From assembly GCF_014647795.1 (NCBI RefSeq), contig NZ_BMPW01000030.1:36114-100113 (forward strand): 64,000 nt of DNA. Reading direction: 5' to 3'. Each line of letters opens with the position of its first letter. The stretch's first letter is position 1. The stretch comes from Actinoplanes campanulatus. Its GTDB lineage: Bacteria; Actinomycetota; Actinomycetes; Mycobacteriales; Micromonosporaceae. Positions 1 to 8,804 of the stretch are shown in pieces. Under the pieces are notes generated by a model, which worked only from the letters and a program-made list of their open reading frames with translations, made no database searches and was not told the DNA's origin. Both the position numbers and the translations under genes were made by a program.

Positions 1-284
1 TCGTCTCCGGTGGCGAGAACGTGTATCCCGGCCCGGTGGCCGCCGTGATCACCAGCCACCCCGACGTCGCGGACGTGCTGCTGGAGCCGGTCGCGGACGA
101 CGAGTTCGGGCAGCGGCTGCGGGCCACCGTGGAGACCCGACCCGGCCGTACGCTCACAGCCGGCGACCTGCGGGAGTGGCTGGCCACACGGCTGCCCCGG
201 CACGAGCGACCGAATGAGATCACCATCGTCACGGAGTTGCGCCGTACCGCGACCGGCAAACCGGTGCGCGGCCCGCTCCGCTGA
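1..284 (+). CDS. Acyl-CoA synthetase / AMP-binding enzyme, C-terminal fragment
   Basis: The gene enters from the left edge and is open from base 3, so only about 93 C-terminal residues are present. The fragment opens with SGGENVYP, the hinge motif of the ANL superfamily (acyl-CoA ligases, NRPS adenylation domains). It continues through the small C-terminal domain to TATGKPVRGPLR, which carries the lysine that completes adenylation (GK motif). Proteins of this type activate a carboxylic acid as an acyl-adenylate and pass it to CoA. The substrate cannot be judged without the N-terminal domain. No following gene lies on the same strand, so it is the last gene of its unit. The family call is firm; the specific enzyme is open. 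Confidence 0.85.
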   Translation, partial: VSGGENVYPGPVAAVITSHPDVADVLLEPVADDEFGQRLRATVETRPGRTLTAGDLREWLATRLPRHERPNEITIVTELRRTATGKPVRGPLR

Positions 285-462
285 AGCATGTCGCGGGTGG
301 GGCCGGCCATGGCCGTCGCGGTGATATTGATCTTTCCATCGTTCTCTCGACTGGCTATCTTCTTCGGGGCATCAGGGGACGGATCCCCTTCCCAGGCTGA
401 CGCGGGCGGTTGTCGTCTCGTCCAAGCCGGCCGGCCCACGATCCAGGGTTGAACCGGCCGGA

Positions 463-1218
463 TCAACCGGGCGCATCAGCCGCCGGCTCGCGCCCCCTGG
501 TGGCGAGAACCAGGGTGGTGCGCAGATCCAGGACGATCGTGCCGCCGAAGCCGTCGACCAGGCGGCCGAGCGCGGTGAGACCTTTCCGCTGCACCTCGGG
601 GGAGTGGCGCAGAAACGGACCGAAGGTCCGGACCAGGGCGAGATAGTCGTCCTTGGCGAGGGGCAGGCTGGTGTTCAAGACCCTCTTCTGTACGCCGGTG
701 AAGCGCCCGGACGCGAGAACGTCCGTGTGGAACCAGTCGATCGGCCGCTCCTGAACGGTCGGGTCGAGGGCGTTCAGCGCCTCCTGAACGGCGGCGCCCT
801 GTTCCGGATCCTGGTAGCCGTAACGGTGACCCAGAACGGCCAGCGTGCCGCCGGGCGCGAGCGCGGCGTAGGCGAGATCGTTGCGGCGGCCCGGGTCCAG
901 CCAGTGCCACGCCATCGCGCAGGCGACCAGTTCGACGCCCTCGGCCGGAGGCGTCCACTCCTCGAAGGAGCCGACGTGGACGCTCGCCCGGGGGAAGCGG
1001 CCGGCGAGCACGGCGGCCATGTCAGGATCGGGTTCGATACAGGTCAGCGGCGCGCCGAGGGCGGCGAAGACCTCGGTGCCCTTGCCGGTACCCGCGCCGA
1101 TCTCGACGGCCGAGGCCGGGACGCCACCGTGATGGTCGACGATCATGTCGGCGACGGCCGGTGGATACCCGGGGCGGGCGGTGTCGTAGAGGCCGGCCAC
1201 CGTTCCGAACAGTCTCAT
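463..1218 (-). CDS. Class I SAM-dependent methyltransferase (methyltransferase type 11-like)
   Basis: A 251-residue cytoplasmic protein beginning MRLFGTVAGLYDTARPGYP, a typical start for small-molecule methyltransferases with a YDxxRPGYP opening. The SAM-binding glycine motif EIGAGTGKG (about residue 44) is followed by an acidic residue after the second strand (CIEPDPDM). The segment AMAWHWLDP matches the post-motif region of this group. The ATG at 1218 is chosen because the open frame upstream has Arg/Pro-rich composition unlike real protein. It faces the acyl-CoA ligase tail-to-tail across about 180 bases in which I see no gene. The acceptor substrate is unknown. Confidence 0.8.
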   Translation of the reverse strand: MRLFGTVAGLYDTARPGYPPAVADMIVDHHGGVPASAVEIGAGTGKGTEVFAALGAPLTCIEPDPDMAAVLAGRFPRASVHVGSFEEWTPPAEGVELVACAMAWHWLDPGRRNDLAYAALAPGGTLAVLGHRYGYQDPEQGAAVQEALNALDPTVQERPIDWFHTDVLASGRFTGVQKRVLNTSLPLAKDDYLALVRTFGPFLRHSPEVQRKGLTALGRLVDGFGGTIVLDLRTTLVLATRGREPAADAPG

Positions 1219-1352
1219 GCGCCGCACCCTAACGGCCGGACACGGCGCGCCGGGAAGCGGCGGAGCCCGAGGTCCATGCCCGGCACCGCGCAACCTGCCG
1301 GGGTGCGCCCGGGCACGGTGAAGCCACGCCGGTGCCGCGAACGTTCCTCCGG

Positions 1353-1841
1353 TCAGTGGGCGACGACCGGTGAACCGCGCAGGTCCACCCGTTTCAGGCC
1401 GGCGCCGTCGCGGTCGACGTTGTACTCGAGATAGCCGTCGGCGCTCCAGCCGCCCGCGGCCGGGACGCGCAGCTCCACCTTCTCGCACTTGTACGCGCCG
1501 GTGGCGGTCCCGTTGACGCGGGGCGCGAGGTTGCAGGTGCCGAGGGCGACGTTCTCGTTGTGCCGTTGCAGGTGGTAGTGGAGGGTGAGCGCCTCGAACC
1601 CCCGCTCCCCGTCGTCGTCACCGCCCCGGGCCCACGCGACGTGGGCGTAGGCGCCGCGCGTGGGTGTGCCGTGCAGCAGGCACAGCCGTACGTCCATCCG
1701 GGTGTTGCGGCCCGGCGTGTCGAAGACGACGTGCCGTGGCGCGCTGCACGTCCCGGCGTCGGCGCGGGCCGGCGATGCCACGCCGGCGAGCAGCCCCGAC
1801 CCGAGCAGTGCGATGGTGATCAGCCCATGAGTTCCCGTCAT
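1353..1841 (-). CDS. Small secreted protein of unknown function
   Basis: A 162-residue protein with a clear Sec signal peptide (MTGTHGLITIALLGSGLLA, likely cut after SPARA). The mature part has cysteines at CSAP, CLLHG, CNLAP and KCEK, enough for two disulfides, and looks beta-rich. The ATG at 1841 is preferred over one 30 bases upstream because a run of five G lies about 8 bases before it. I do not recognise the family; it resembles the many small exported actinobacterial proteins of about 150 residues. It lies just downstream of the glycosidase operon on the same strand and could be read through from it, but no functional link is visible. Confidence 0.6.
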   Translation of the reverse strand: MTGTHGLITIALLGSGLLAGVASPARADAGTCSAPRHVVFDTPGRNTRMDVRLCLLHGTPTRGAYAHVAWARGGDDDGERGFEALTLHYHLQRHNENVALGTCNLAPRVNGTATGAYKCEKVELRVPAAGGWSADGYLEYNVDRDGAGLKRVDLRGSPVVAH

Positions 1842-1907
1842 GTCGGACACCCCCGTGTGTGGATCTTTCATGTCGGAGTACCCATGGGCTGACCAGGAGA
1901 AACAGTG

Positions 1908-3593
1908 TCAGGCGAGGTGGATGTAGTCGAGTTCGGCGTAACCCGTGCCGGCCGTCAGGTTCGGTGAGCCCTTGGCCAGGCGGATCATGTTCCAGCCCGC
2001 CTTCAGCGTGACCGTGGTGTTCACCGTCGAACCGAACACACCCCACGCGGCGGTCGGCGGGTAGCTGATCGTCTGCCAGCCGCCACCGTTGTACGCCAGC
2101 CCGTGCGTGGCCGTCGCCCCGGTCGCGTTGGCGTACCCGATAGTCATCGTGTACGACCGCGCTGCCGGCACGTTGACCAGGAAGTCGACGAACGACTGGT
2201 TACGGGGATTCGCCGAGCCGTCGATCTGCCCGACGTACCCGCCGTTGGACGCCGAGCCGGACGAGAACCGGTTGGCGTTGACGACAGTGGCGTTCTCCGC
2301 CTCGTACCGCTGCTGCCATGTCGACGCACCCGATGCAGGCGCGATCAACAGTTGATACGAATCCCATGCGTGCATGCCGGTCACCGGCACACTGATGCTG
2401 CCGTTCGACACCGTGTAGGTGGCCGACGACACCGCGATCGGCGCGCTCTGGTTGGTGAACCGGCCGGTCGTGCCGCTGCGCGACAGGGTGACCCGCACCT
2501 GCGAGCCGAGCGCGCCCAGCCCGTTGACCCGGACCGTGTTGTCGCCGCTGTCGCCGCCCAGCACCACGTTCACGACCTTGCGGGTGCTGTCGTAGGCGGC
2601 GACGCCCTCCAGCCACGAGCCGGGGACGGTCTGCACGATGTTGCCGGCCATGTCGCCGTACCACTTGTAGGTCCAGTACGACGAGGTCGGCGCGTTGTTG
2701 TAGAGCAGACCGTTGAGGGTGCCCGCCTCGTACCAGTAGGCGCGCTCCGCCGACCGGATGCCGTGCCGCTCGAAGACCGCCATGTAGTGCACGGCCACGC
2801 TCGGGATGTCCACCTGGGACGGGGAGGCGTACTCGTTGATCGAGATGGGTCGCGGTGAGATGCCCAGCGACGACTCGATCGCCCGGTAGTCGGCGACGTG
2901 CGCCTGCACGTCGAGATACTTGTCGTTCTCCAGTTCGTGCCAGACGATCACGTCGGGCAGGGTGGCGGTGTCGCGGGCGTTGGTGAGGAAGCCGACCATC
3001 CAGTCGTGGTTGTAGACCGAGTGGCTGGGCCCGACGATCGGGGTCACCGTGTCGAGCGTGCGGATCAGTCGATGGGTACGGGTCCAGCCCGCGTTGAACG
3101 TCCCGGCGGCACTGGTGTTCCAGGTCCAGTCGGGTTCGTTCCAGAGTTCGTAGCCGTCGACGTTGGTGGTGGTCGTGGCGTTGAGCCGGGTCTGCACCAT
3201 GGTGCGGACCTTGGCCTCCCAGTCGGTCCAGCTCACCCACCTGTACGGGAAGTCCTTGTAGATGTCCGGGAGCCGCCAGAACTGCTGGGCGCCGGCGCTG
3301 GTGACCTTCCCGGCGGCGAGCGCGCCGTCGCAGCAGGGTGTGGTGGCGCCGTTGCCGAGCTGCTGAACGCCGGGCGGCGGCTGGGTCAGGTGGTTGAGCC
3401 GGAGCGGGTACATCTGCTCCAGCGGCGGCTTGGTTCCGGTGTCCACGGCGTACAGGCCGCCGGAGGCGACATGGGTGACCGGCCGGACGACGGTGCCGAC
3501 GTTGACGGTGAGGGTGTTGCCGGCGGCCCGTGCCGGGCTGGGGACGGCCAGCCCGGCCAGGACCAGTAGGAGAACTGCGGGTCGGTAGCGCAC
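1908..3593 (-). CDS. Secreted clan GH-A glycoside hydrolase with C-terminal CBM35
   Basis: A 561-residue exported enzyme: signal peptide (residues 1-23), a (beta/alpha)8-type catalytic domain to about residue 420, and a carbohydrate-binding module of CBM35 type from YEAENA (about 430) to the end. The retaining catalytic pair typical of clan GH-A is visible: acid/base E153 in LWNEPDW and nucleophile E254 in SINEYASP. The domain is closest in layout to GH39-like enzymes, but the family should not be fixed by eye. Its core (DVIVWHE ... SINEY ... YWTYKWYGDMAG) parallels the catalytic domain of the 1226-residue glycosidase at 9.9-13.6 kb, so the two look like diverged relatives. It is the last gene of the minus-strand sugar operon, 33 bases after the GH127 gene. 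It probably trims extracellular glycan before uptake. Confidence 0.8.
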   Translation of the reverse strand: MRYRPAVLLLVLAGLAVPSPARAAGNTLTVNVGTVVRPVTHVASGGLYAVDTGTKPPLEQMYPLRLNHLTQPPPGVQQLGNGATTPCCDGALAAGKVTSAGAQQFWRLPDIYKDFPYRWVSWTDWEAKVRTMVQTRLNATTTTNVDGYELWNEPDWTWNTSAAGTFNAGWTRTHRLIRTLDTVTPIVGPSHSVYNHDWMVGFLTNARDTATLPDVIVWHELENDKYLDVQAHVADYRAIESSLGISPRPISINEYASPSQVDIPSVAVHYMAVFERHGIRSAERAYWYEAGTLNGLLYNNAPTSSYWTYKWYGDMAGNIVQTVPGSWLEGVAAYDSTRKVVNVVLGGDSGDNTVRVNGLGALGSQVRVTLSRSGTTGRFTNQSAPIAVSSATYTVSNGSISVPVTGMHAWDSYQLLIAPASGASTWQQRYEAENATVVNANRFSSGSASNGGYVGQIDGSANPRNQSFVDFLVNVPAARSYTMTIGYANATGATATHGLAYNGGGWQTISYPPTAAWGVFGSTVNTTVTLKAGWNMIRLAKGSPNLTAGTGYAELDYIHLA

Positions 3594-3626
3594 GGTTCAC
3601 CTCGGTGGATGGGGGAAGGGGACGGT

Positions 3627-5546
3627 TTACTCCTCCCGTGGCGCCAGCGGGATCCAGACCCGCATCGGGCCGGGTTCGCGGTTGGCCCACAGGAAGTAGG
3701 GGATGGCGGTGACCGTGGTGGTCGCCGCCGGGGGCGGGATGGTCCGGTTCAGGTCCCGGTAGAGCGGGCCGCCGGACGCCGCCCGGAGACGGACCCCGAC
3801 CCGCAACGTGACCGGCGCCAGGCCGCTGCCGTGGTAGGCCACCGCGGCCGGGGCCGCCGGGTCGAGTTCCAGATCCTCGAACAGGGCGCCGGCCAGCGGC
3901 CCGGACGTGGGCAGGTCGGCGTGTTCCAGGCAGTGCACGAGCGGGCCGCGGGTCAGGGCGGCCGCGCCGCGGACGGCGTCCACCCGGGGATGCGCGGCGA
4001 CCAGGCGGACCGGCATGGTCAGGGTGAGCACGATCCGGTCGCCGGGGTGCCAGATGCGGTGCAGGCGCAGGTATCCGTCCTTGACCTGGTCACGGGACGG
4101 GGCCGGGGTGCCGTTGACGGCGAGGCGGGCGTCCGGGCACCAGGCCGGGATCCGCAGCGACAGCGTCCACGGCTGGTCGGACGGCGAGGTGACAGTGACG
4201 GTGATCTCCTCGTCCCACGGGTACCGGGTCTGGACGGTGACCGTGTGACCGCCCGCCGCCACCGTGCCGTCGGCGTAGAGGTGCAGTTGAAGACCGTTGT
4301 CGTCACCGGTGGCGGCGTAGGTGTGCAGTGACGCCATCAGCCGGGCCAGGTTCGGCGGGCAGCAGGCGCACTCGTACCAGTCCAGGCGGTGACCGGGCGC
4401 GTTCTCGCCGCCGCCGTCGTGGCCGGTGCGGCGCTGCAACGGGGTGGAGTAGAAGAACGCGGTCCCGTCGACGGCGGTGCTCGCGGCGATCGCGTTGTAG
4501 AGCACCCGCTCCATCTCGTCGGCGTACTTCACCTTGCCGGTGGCCAGCAGCAACCGCCAGCCGAGTTGGAAACTCGCGATCGCGGCGCAGGTCTCGGCGT
4601 AGGCGCGGTCCGGCGGCAGCTCGTAGGCGTCGCCGTAGGCCTCGTCCCGGTGCCGGGAACCCTGCCCGCCGGTGATGTAGGTGCGGCTGTCCAGCGCCGA
4701 GTCCCACAGCCGCTCGGTGACGGCCAGCAGTTCCCGGTCACCGGTCTCCACGGCCACGTCGACCGCGCCGGCCAGCAGGTAGAGCTGCCGGACCACGTGG
4801 CCGGTCACCTCGTCGGTCTCGCGCAGCGGTTGGTGGTCCTGGTAGTAGGCCGGCCCGAACCGGCCCGGCCCCAGCACCTGGTGGCCACGGTTGTCCAGGA
4901 AACGGGCGGCCAGATCGAGGTACGGCCGGTGCCCGGTCACCCGGTACAGCTCGGCGAGGGCGGTCTCGATCTCCGGGTGGCCGTCGGTCTCGCGCGATTG
5001 CCCGTACCGTTGCACCAGAAGATCGGCGAAACGGCGCGCGACCGAGACGACCTGCTGGGCCACCGGATCGTCGGGCGCGGAACGTGCCGCGGCGACCGCC
5101 GCCTGGATCAGATGGCCGGCCGTGTACATCTCGTGGCTGAAATGCAGTTCCGTCCACTGTCGGGTCCGGTGCTCCGGATCCTGGTAGTAGGAGTCCAGGT
5201 ATCCGTCCGCGTCCTGGGCCTTCTCCAGCAGGGCGGCGGCCTCCTCCACGAAAGCCTGCTGGGTGCCGGACCAGAACGCCGCCTCGAGCGTCTTGTGCAC
5301 ATCGGTGTCGGCGAACCAGAAACCCGTGAACGCGGTGTCGGAATCCCCGGTGACCCGGCGCAGATTGTCCAGGTTGCCGTGGGTGGACAGCCGGGTGACG
5401 CAGTGCGGCAACGTGGACGCCGCGTTGCGTTCCTGCCAGGCGCCGAGCAGACCGTCCGGGGTGAGCCGCACCGCGTCGGCGGGCAGCGGCCGGAGCGCGG
5501 CGAGGGCATCGGGCGTGGGCACGACGGGGCCCTGGAGTGCAGACAT
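3627..5546 (-). CDS. GH127 family beta-L-arabinofuranosidase
   Basis: A 639-residue protein without a signal peptide, so probably cytoplasmic. It has the cysteine/zinc active site of GH127: E302 in DEAYG (general acid/base position), E318 and C320 in AETC, and the C395-C396 pair in CACCPPN. In characterised GH127 beta-L-arabinofuranosidases, E and C of the ETC motif plus the CC pair bind zinc and the first C is the nucleophile. The residue spacing here matches. The C-terminal half is beta-rich. The enzyme should release beta-L-arabinofuranose from arabino-oligosaccharides brought in by the adjacent transporter. The ATG at 5546 is 8 bases after the permease stop. Substrate is inferred from the family. 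Confidence 0.88.
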   Translation of the reverse strand: MSALQGPVVPTPDALAALRPLPADAVRLTPDGLLGAWQERNAASTLPHCVTRLSTHGNLDNLRRVTGDSDTAFTGFWFADTDVHKTLEAAFWSGTQQAFVEEAAALLEKAQDADGYLDSYYQDPEHRTRQWTELHFSHEMYTAGHLIQAAVAAARSAPDDPVAQQVVSVARRFADLLVQRYGQSRETDGHPEIETALAELYRVTGHRPYLDLAARFLDNRGHQVLGPGRFGPAYYQDHQPLRETDEVTGHVVRQLYLLAGAVDVAVETGDRELLAVTERLWDSALDSRTYITGGQGSRHRDEAYGDAYELPPDRAYAETCAAIASFQLGWRLLLATGKVKYADEMERVLYNAIAASTAVDGTAFFYSTPLQRRTGHDGGGENAPGHRLDWYECACCPPNLARLMASLHTYAATGDDNGLQLHLYADGTVAAGGHTVTVQTRYPWDEEITVTVTSPSDQPWTLSLRIPAWCPDARLAVNGTPAPSRDQVKDGYLRLHRIWHPGDRIVLTLTMPVRLVAAHPRVDAVRGAAALTRGPLVHCLEHADLPTSGPLAGALFEDLELDPAAPAAVAYHGSGLAPVTLRVGVRLRAASGGPLYRDLNRTIPPPAATTTVTAIPYFLWANREPGPMRVWIPLAPREE

Positions 5547-5554
5547 GTGGTTCC

Positions 5555-6460
5555 TCAGTCCTTGACTGCGCCGGCGGTGACGCCGGCCGCGACGTAACGC
5601 TGGGCGATGATGAGCAGCAGCGTTGCGGGGATGGAGGCGACCACGGCGGTCGCCATGATCGCGTTCCACTGCTGGTTGTTGTTGCCGATGTACTGGTAGA
5701 TGCCGAGGGTGATCGGCTGGGCGTCACCGCCGCCGTCGAGAGTGCTGGCGAAGACGAAGTCCGACCACGCCCACAGGAACGCGAAGAGTGACACCGTGAC
5801 GATCGCGTTGCGTGACACCGGCAGGATCACCGAGACGAAGGTGCGCCACCGGGTCGCGCCGTCGATCAGCGCCGCGTTGATCAGCTCGTCGGGGATGCCG
5901 GACATGAACGCCGTGAAGATCAGCACGCCGAACGGGACCGCGATGGTGGAGTCCGCCAGGATCAGGCCGGGCACCGTGTTGAGCACGCCGAGCCGCAGGT
6001 AGATGGCGTAGAAGCCCATCGCCATGATGATTCCCGGGATCATCTGGGCGATCAGCAGCACGAAGCTGAGCGCGCCGCCGCCCTTCGGGCGCAGCTTCGC
6101 CAGCGCGAAACCGGCGGGCGCGGAGAGCACGAGGGTCAGGGCCACCGTGCCGAGACCCACGATCAAACTCGTTCCGAGGTACGGCATCTGCTGCTCGATG
6201 ACGGCGCGGTATCCCTCCAGCGTCCCGTCGAGGGGAAGCAGGCGCGGTGGGTCGGCCCGCATGTCGGTGTCCTTGGTGAGTGACACGTTGATCATCCAGT
6301 AGACCGGGAACAGCATGACCGCCGTGAAGAACAGCCCGAGCGCGGTCTTGAGGTGCTGTTTCGTGCGACCCGCCGGGCGCGCGTGCGGCGCCCGGCGGGG
6401 GCTCGCCGCGCGGTCGTGCGCTGCTCGCCGGCGGCCCTGTGACGCGGATGCGGCGGTCAT
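5555..6460 (-). CDS. Carbohydrate ABC transporter permease (MalG type)
   Basis: A 301-residue inner-membrane protein with a basic N-terminus and six predicted membrane segments. The cytoplasmic EAA loop (ELINAALIDGATRWRTF) contacts the ATPase. It is the second permease of a CUT1-type sugar importer. The start ATG at 6460 overlaps the stop of the first permease by 4 bases (ATGA), so the two are translationally coupled. No ATP-binding gene is present in the operon. In actinobacteria such importers usually share one MsiK-type ATPase encoded elsewhere, so this absence is expected. Confidence 0.92.
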   Translation of the reverse strand: MTAASASQGRRRAAHDRAASPRRAPHARPAGRTKQHLKTALGLFFTAVMLFPVYWMINVSLTKDTDMRADPPRLLPLDGTLEGYRAVIEQQMPYLGTSLIVGLGTVALTLVLSAPAGFALAKLRPKGGGALSFVLLIAQMIPGIIMAMGFYAIYLRLGVLNTVPGLILADSTIAVPFGVLIFTAFMSGIPDELINAALIDGATRWRTFVSVILPVSRNAIVTVSLFAFLWAWSDFVFASTLDGGGDAQPITLGIYQYIGNNNQQWNAIMATAVVASIPATLLLIIAQRYVAAGVTAGAVKD

Positions 6461-7404
6461 GCCTGCCTCCTCTGGAAGCGGATGTAGAGCAGGCCGAAGA
6501 AGAGCGCCATGATGATCAGCAGGTTGCCGACCGCGGCGCCGGGACCGAACTCGGGCAGCAGGTTGCCGAAGCTGAGCCGGTAGGACCAGGTCGCGAACGT
6601 CGTCGACGCGTCCGCCGGACCGCCCTTGGTCATGATCCAGATGATGTCGAAGACCTTGAGCGTGTAGACCAGCCCGAGCAGCAGCGTGATCGCCGAGACC
6701 GGCCGCAGCAGCGGGAACGTTATCCGCCAGAACCGCTGCCATCCGGTCGCGCCGTCGATGGCGGCCGCCTCGTACACATCGGCCGGGATCGCCTGGAGGC
6801 CGCTGTACAGCACGACCAGGTTGAACGGGATGCCGATCCAGATGTTCGCGATGATGACGCTGGTCAGCGCCCAGTCCGGCGACGTCAACCAATTGACTGG
6901 ATCAACATGGATCAACTCAAGTGCAGTGTTGACGATGCCGGAGTCACTGTTGAGCATCCACGTCCATGTGGACGCGCTGACGATCAGCGGCAGCAACCAC
7001 GGGACCAGGAACAGCGCCCGCAACGTTGCCGACAACCTGAAGTTCTGCGCGAAGAACACCGCCAGCGCCAGCCCGATGGCGAACTGGAACGCGATGCTCA
7101 CGAACGTGAACACCAGCGTGTGCAGCAACGCCGGCCCGAAGGTCGGATCGGCGAACACGGTCCGGTAGTTGTCCAGCCCGGAGAACGGGGCGTCGCCCTG
7201 CACGAACGAGCGGACCGTGTAGTGACGCAGGCTCAGATCGAGGTTGCGGTACAGCGGGTAGGCGTAGAAGGCGACCAGGTAGACGACCACCGGCGCCAGG
7301 AACGCCCACGCCGTCCAGTGGCGACCCTTGCGCCGCCGCGGGGACCGCGCCCCCACATCCGCCGGGGCGGACGCGGGAACGCGGGTCATCACGTCGTGTG
7401 CCAT
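6457..7404 (-). CDS. Carbohydrate ABC transporter permease (MalF type)
   Basis: A 315-residue membrane protein: basic N-terminus, first helix WTAWAFLAPVVVYLVAF, a periplasm-facing loop, then five more segments. The EAA motif reads VYEAAAIDGATGWQRF. It is the first permease of the CUT1-type importer. The ATG at 7404 lies 2 bases after the stop of the binding-protein gene; an internal ATG 15 bases downstream is possible. It forms the channel with the following permease and receives sugar from the lipoprotein encoded just upstream. Confidence 0.92.
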   Translation of the reverse strand: MAHDVMTRVPASAPADVGARSPRRRKGRHWTAWAFLAPVVVYLVAFYAYPLYRNLDLSLRHYTVRSFVQGDAPFSGLDNYRTVFADPTFGPALLHTLVFTFVSIAFQFAIGLALAVFFAQNFRLSATLRALFLVPWLLPLIVSASTWTWMLNSDSGIVNTALELIHVDPVNWLTSPDWALTSVIIANIWIGIPFNLVVLYSGLQAIPADVYEAAAIDGATGWQRFWRITFPLLRPVSAITLLLGLVYTLKVFDIIWIMTKGGPADASTTFATWSYRLSFGNLLPEFGPGAAVGNLLIIMALFFGLLYIRFQRRQA

Positions 7405-7406
7405 CG

Positions 7407-8651
7407 TCACTTGGTGGCTGCGGCGGCCGTGGTCTGCGCCGTCTTGAGCGCGTCGGCGGGGGAGGCCGAGCCGCTCAGCGCCGTCTGGAAGGCGGTCCAC
7501 ATCGGCTGGGAGATCTTCGGGTACTTGGTGCCGAGGTCGTCACTGGTCCGGCCCTTGGCGGCCTTGACCGCGTCGACCCAGACCTTCAGCTCCTCGTTGG
7601 CGGCCACCTGCTTCTGCTGCACGGCCTCGGTCGCCGCGATGTAGGAGAGCGTGGTGTCCGTCGTGTAGGCGTTGTCCGCGCTGGTCAGGCAGCCGATCAG
7701 CTTCTCGGTCACCGCGTACCGGCCGGTCTCGGCCTGCACCGGGGCGGTGACGAACTCGCCGCCGGTCGGGGCGGGCGCGGTGCCGCCGGCCTGCGACGGG
7801 ATCGGGATGATGCCGTACTCGAAGCCGGTCTTCTTGGCGTTGGCCAGCTGCCAGGTGCCGTTCTCGCTGAACGCGAAGTCGCCGGTGGCGAACTCCTGCC
7901 AACTGGTGGTCTGGGTGTTGTTGAGGACCGAGTTGGGCGCGTACCCGCTCTTCACCCAGCCGTTCCACAACTCCAGCGCGGCGATGCCCTGGGCCGAGTC
8001 GAGCTGGGTCAGGTTCGCGCCGGAACCCCAGAACCAGGGCAGGAACTGGAAGCTGCCCTCCTCGGTGCCGATCGCCGAGAAGGTGATGCCCTTCTTGCCG
8101 GACGCCTTCACCTTCTCCAGGGCCGCGGTCAGCGCCGCCCAGTCCTTGATCGCCGCCGGGTCGACGCCGGCCTTGTCCAGGACCGCCTTGTTGTAGTACA
8201 AGGCGAGGGTGTTGGCGCCGATCGGGATGCCGTAGGCCTCCCCGCCGATCTGCCCGGCGGCCAGCAGGTTCGGCTCGATCGCCGAGGTGTCCACCTTGAG
8301 CTCGTCGGTGGTGGTCAGCACCCCGGCGTCGGCCAGCGTGGAGACCACCGGGTTGTCGACGATCAGCACGTCCGGCGAGTTGCCCTGCTGGGCGGCGAGC
8401 AGTGCCTTGCTGGTCAGGTCGGTGGTGTCGTAACCGGTGCGCTCGACGGTGACGCCGGCGTCGGTGCCGCACCTGGTCAGCAGCTTCACCCAGTCCGAGC
8501 TGCCGTCGAACTGGGGGTACGGGTCCCAGATGGTGTAGGTGCCACCGGCCTCGCCACCGGTGTCCCCCGAATCGGAGGAGGACGAGCAACCCGCCACGAG
8601 GCAGGCTGTGATGGCGAACGCGGCCGCGACGCGGAGGCGGAGCGTGGTCAT
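7407..8651 (-). CDS. Sugar-binding lipoprotein of ABC importer (family 1 solute-binding protein)
   Basis: A 414-residue extracytoplasmic binding protein. The N-terminus is a lipoprotein signal with lipobox LVAGC (lipidated C22) followed by a Ser/Asp/Gly linker. The mature domain has the usual two-lobe solute-binding pattern (PDVLIVDNP, GIPIGANTLALYYNK, GDFAFSENGTW). It captures the oligosaccharide and gives the importer its specificity. Context (GH127, clan GH-A enzyme) suggests arabinose-containing oligosaccharides; that is inference. It is the first gene of a five-gene operon, transcribed from a promoter whose start region is covered by a palindromic operator. Confidence 0.92.
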   Translation of the reverse strand: MTTLRLRVAAAFAITACLVAGCSSSSDSGDTGGEAGGTYTIWDPYPQFDGSSDWVKLLTRCGTDAGVTVERTGYDTTDLTSKALLAAQQGNSPDVLIVDNPVVSTLADAGVLTTTDELKVDTSAIEPNLLAAGQIGGEAYGIPIGANTLALYYNKAVLDKAGVDPAAIKDWAALTAALEKVKASGKKGITFSAIGTEEGSFQFLPWFWGSGANLTQLDSAQGIAALELWNGWVKSGYAPNSVLNNTQTTSWQEFATGDFAFSENGTWQLANAKKTGFEYGIIPIPSQAGGTAPAPTGGEFVTAPVQAETGRYAVTEKLIGCLTSADNAYTTDTTLSYIAATEAVQQKQVAANEELKVWVDAVKAAKGRTSDDLGTKYPKISQPMWTAFQTALSGSASPADALKTAQTTAAAATK

Positions 8652-8684
8652 ATGAGTTCCCCTTGGACGCTCGTAGGCAATGTC

Positions 8685-8701
8685 AAGGAAATCGATTGCC
8701 T
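8685..8701. promoter_or_regulatory. LacI-type operator O1 in front of the sugar operon
   Basis: On the minus strand the site reads AGGCAATCGATTTCCTT. The core GGCAATCGATTTCC is a near-perfect 14-base palindrome centred on CG, the usual form of LacI/GalR-family operators. It sits just downstream of the candidate -10, where bound repressor would block initiation. A second copy with one mismatch lies at 9832-9848. The likely ligand-responsive protein is the LacI regulator encoded next door. Confidence 0.8.
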
Positions 8702-8703
8702 AG

Positions 8704-8733
8704 AAGCTAGGTAGCCACTTGTTCCGATGTCAA
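8704..8733 (-). promoter_or_regulatory. Candidate sigma-70-type promoter of the sugar operon
   Basis: Minus-strand TTGACA (8733-8728), an 18-base spacer and TAGCTT (8709-8704), followed at once by the palindromic operator. The -35 is consensus and the -10 is moderate (TAnnnT). The same TAGCTT -10 occurs in the candidate promoter of the large glycosidase at 9.9 kb. Confidence 0.6.
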
Positions 8734-8804
8734 GAGCAAGTTACGGTCGGATTACGCGTCGCACCGGCGTCGCCTAGGAAACTGGGGAGGAAACGCTGAG
8801 CACC

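Noticed and set aside
285-462. A possible small gene or terminator between the acyl-CoA ligase and methyltransferase genes
   Set aside because: No good hairpin, ribosome-binding site or coding-like frame was found.
8681-8686. A TTGACA hexamer on the minus strand next to operator O1
   Set aside because: Its -10 would fall on the ribosome-binding site of the binding-protein gene; the TTGACA-N18-TAGCTT pair further upstream fits better.
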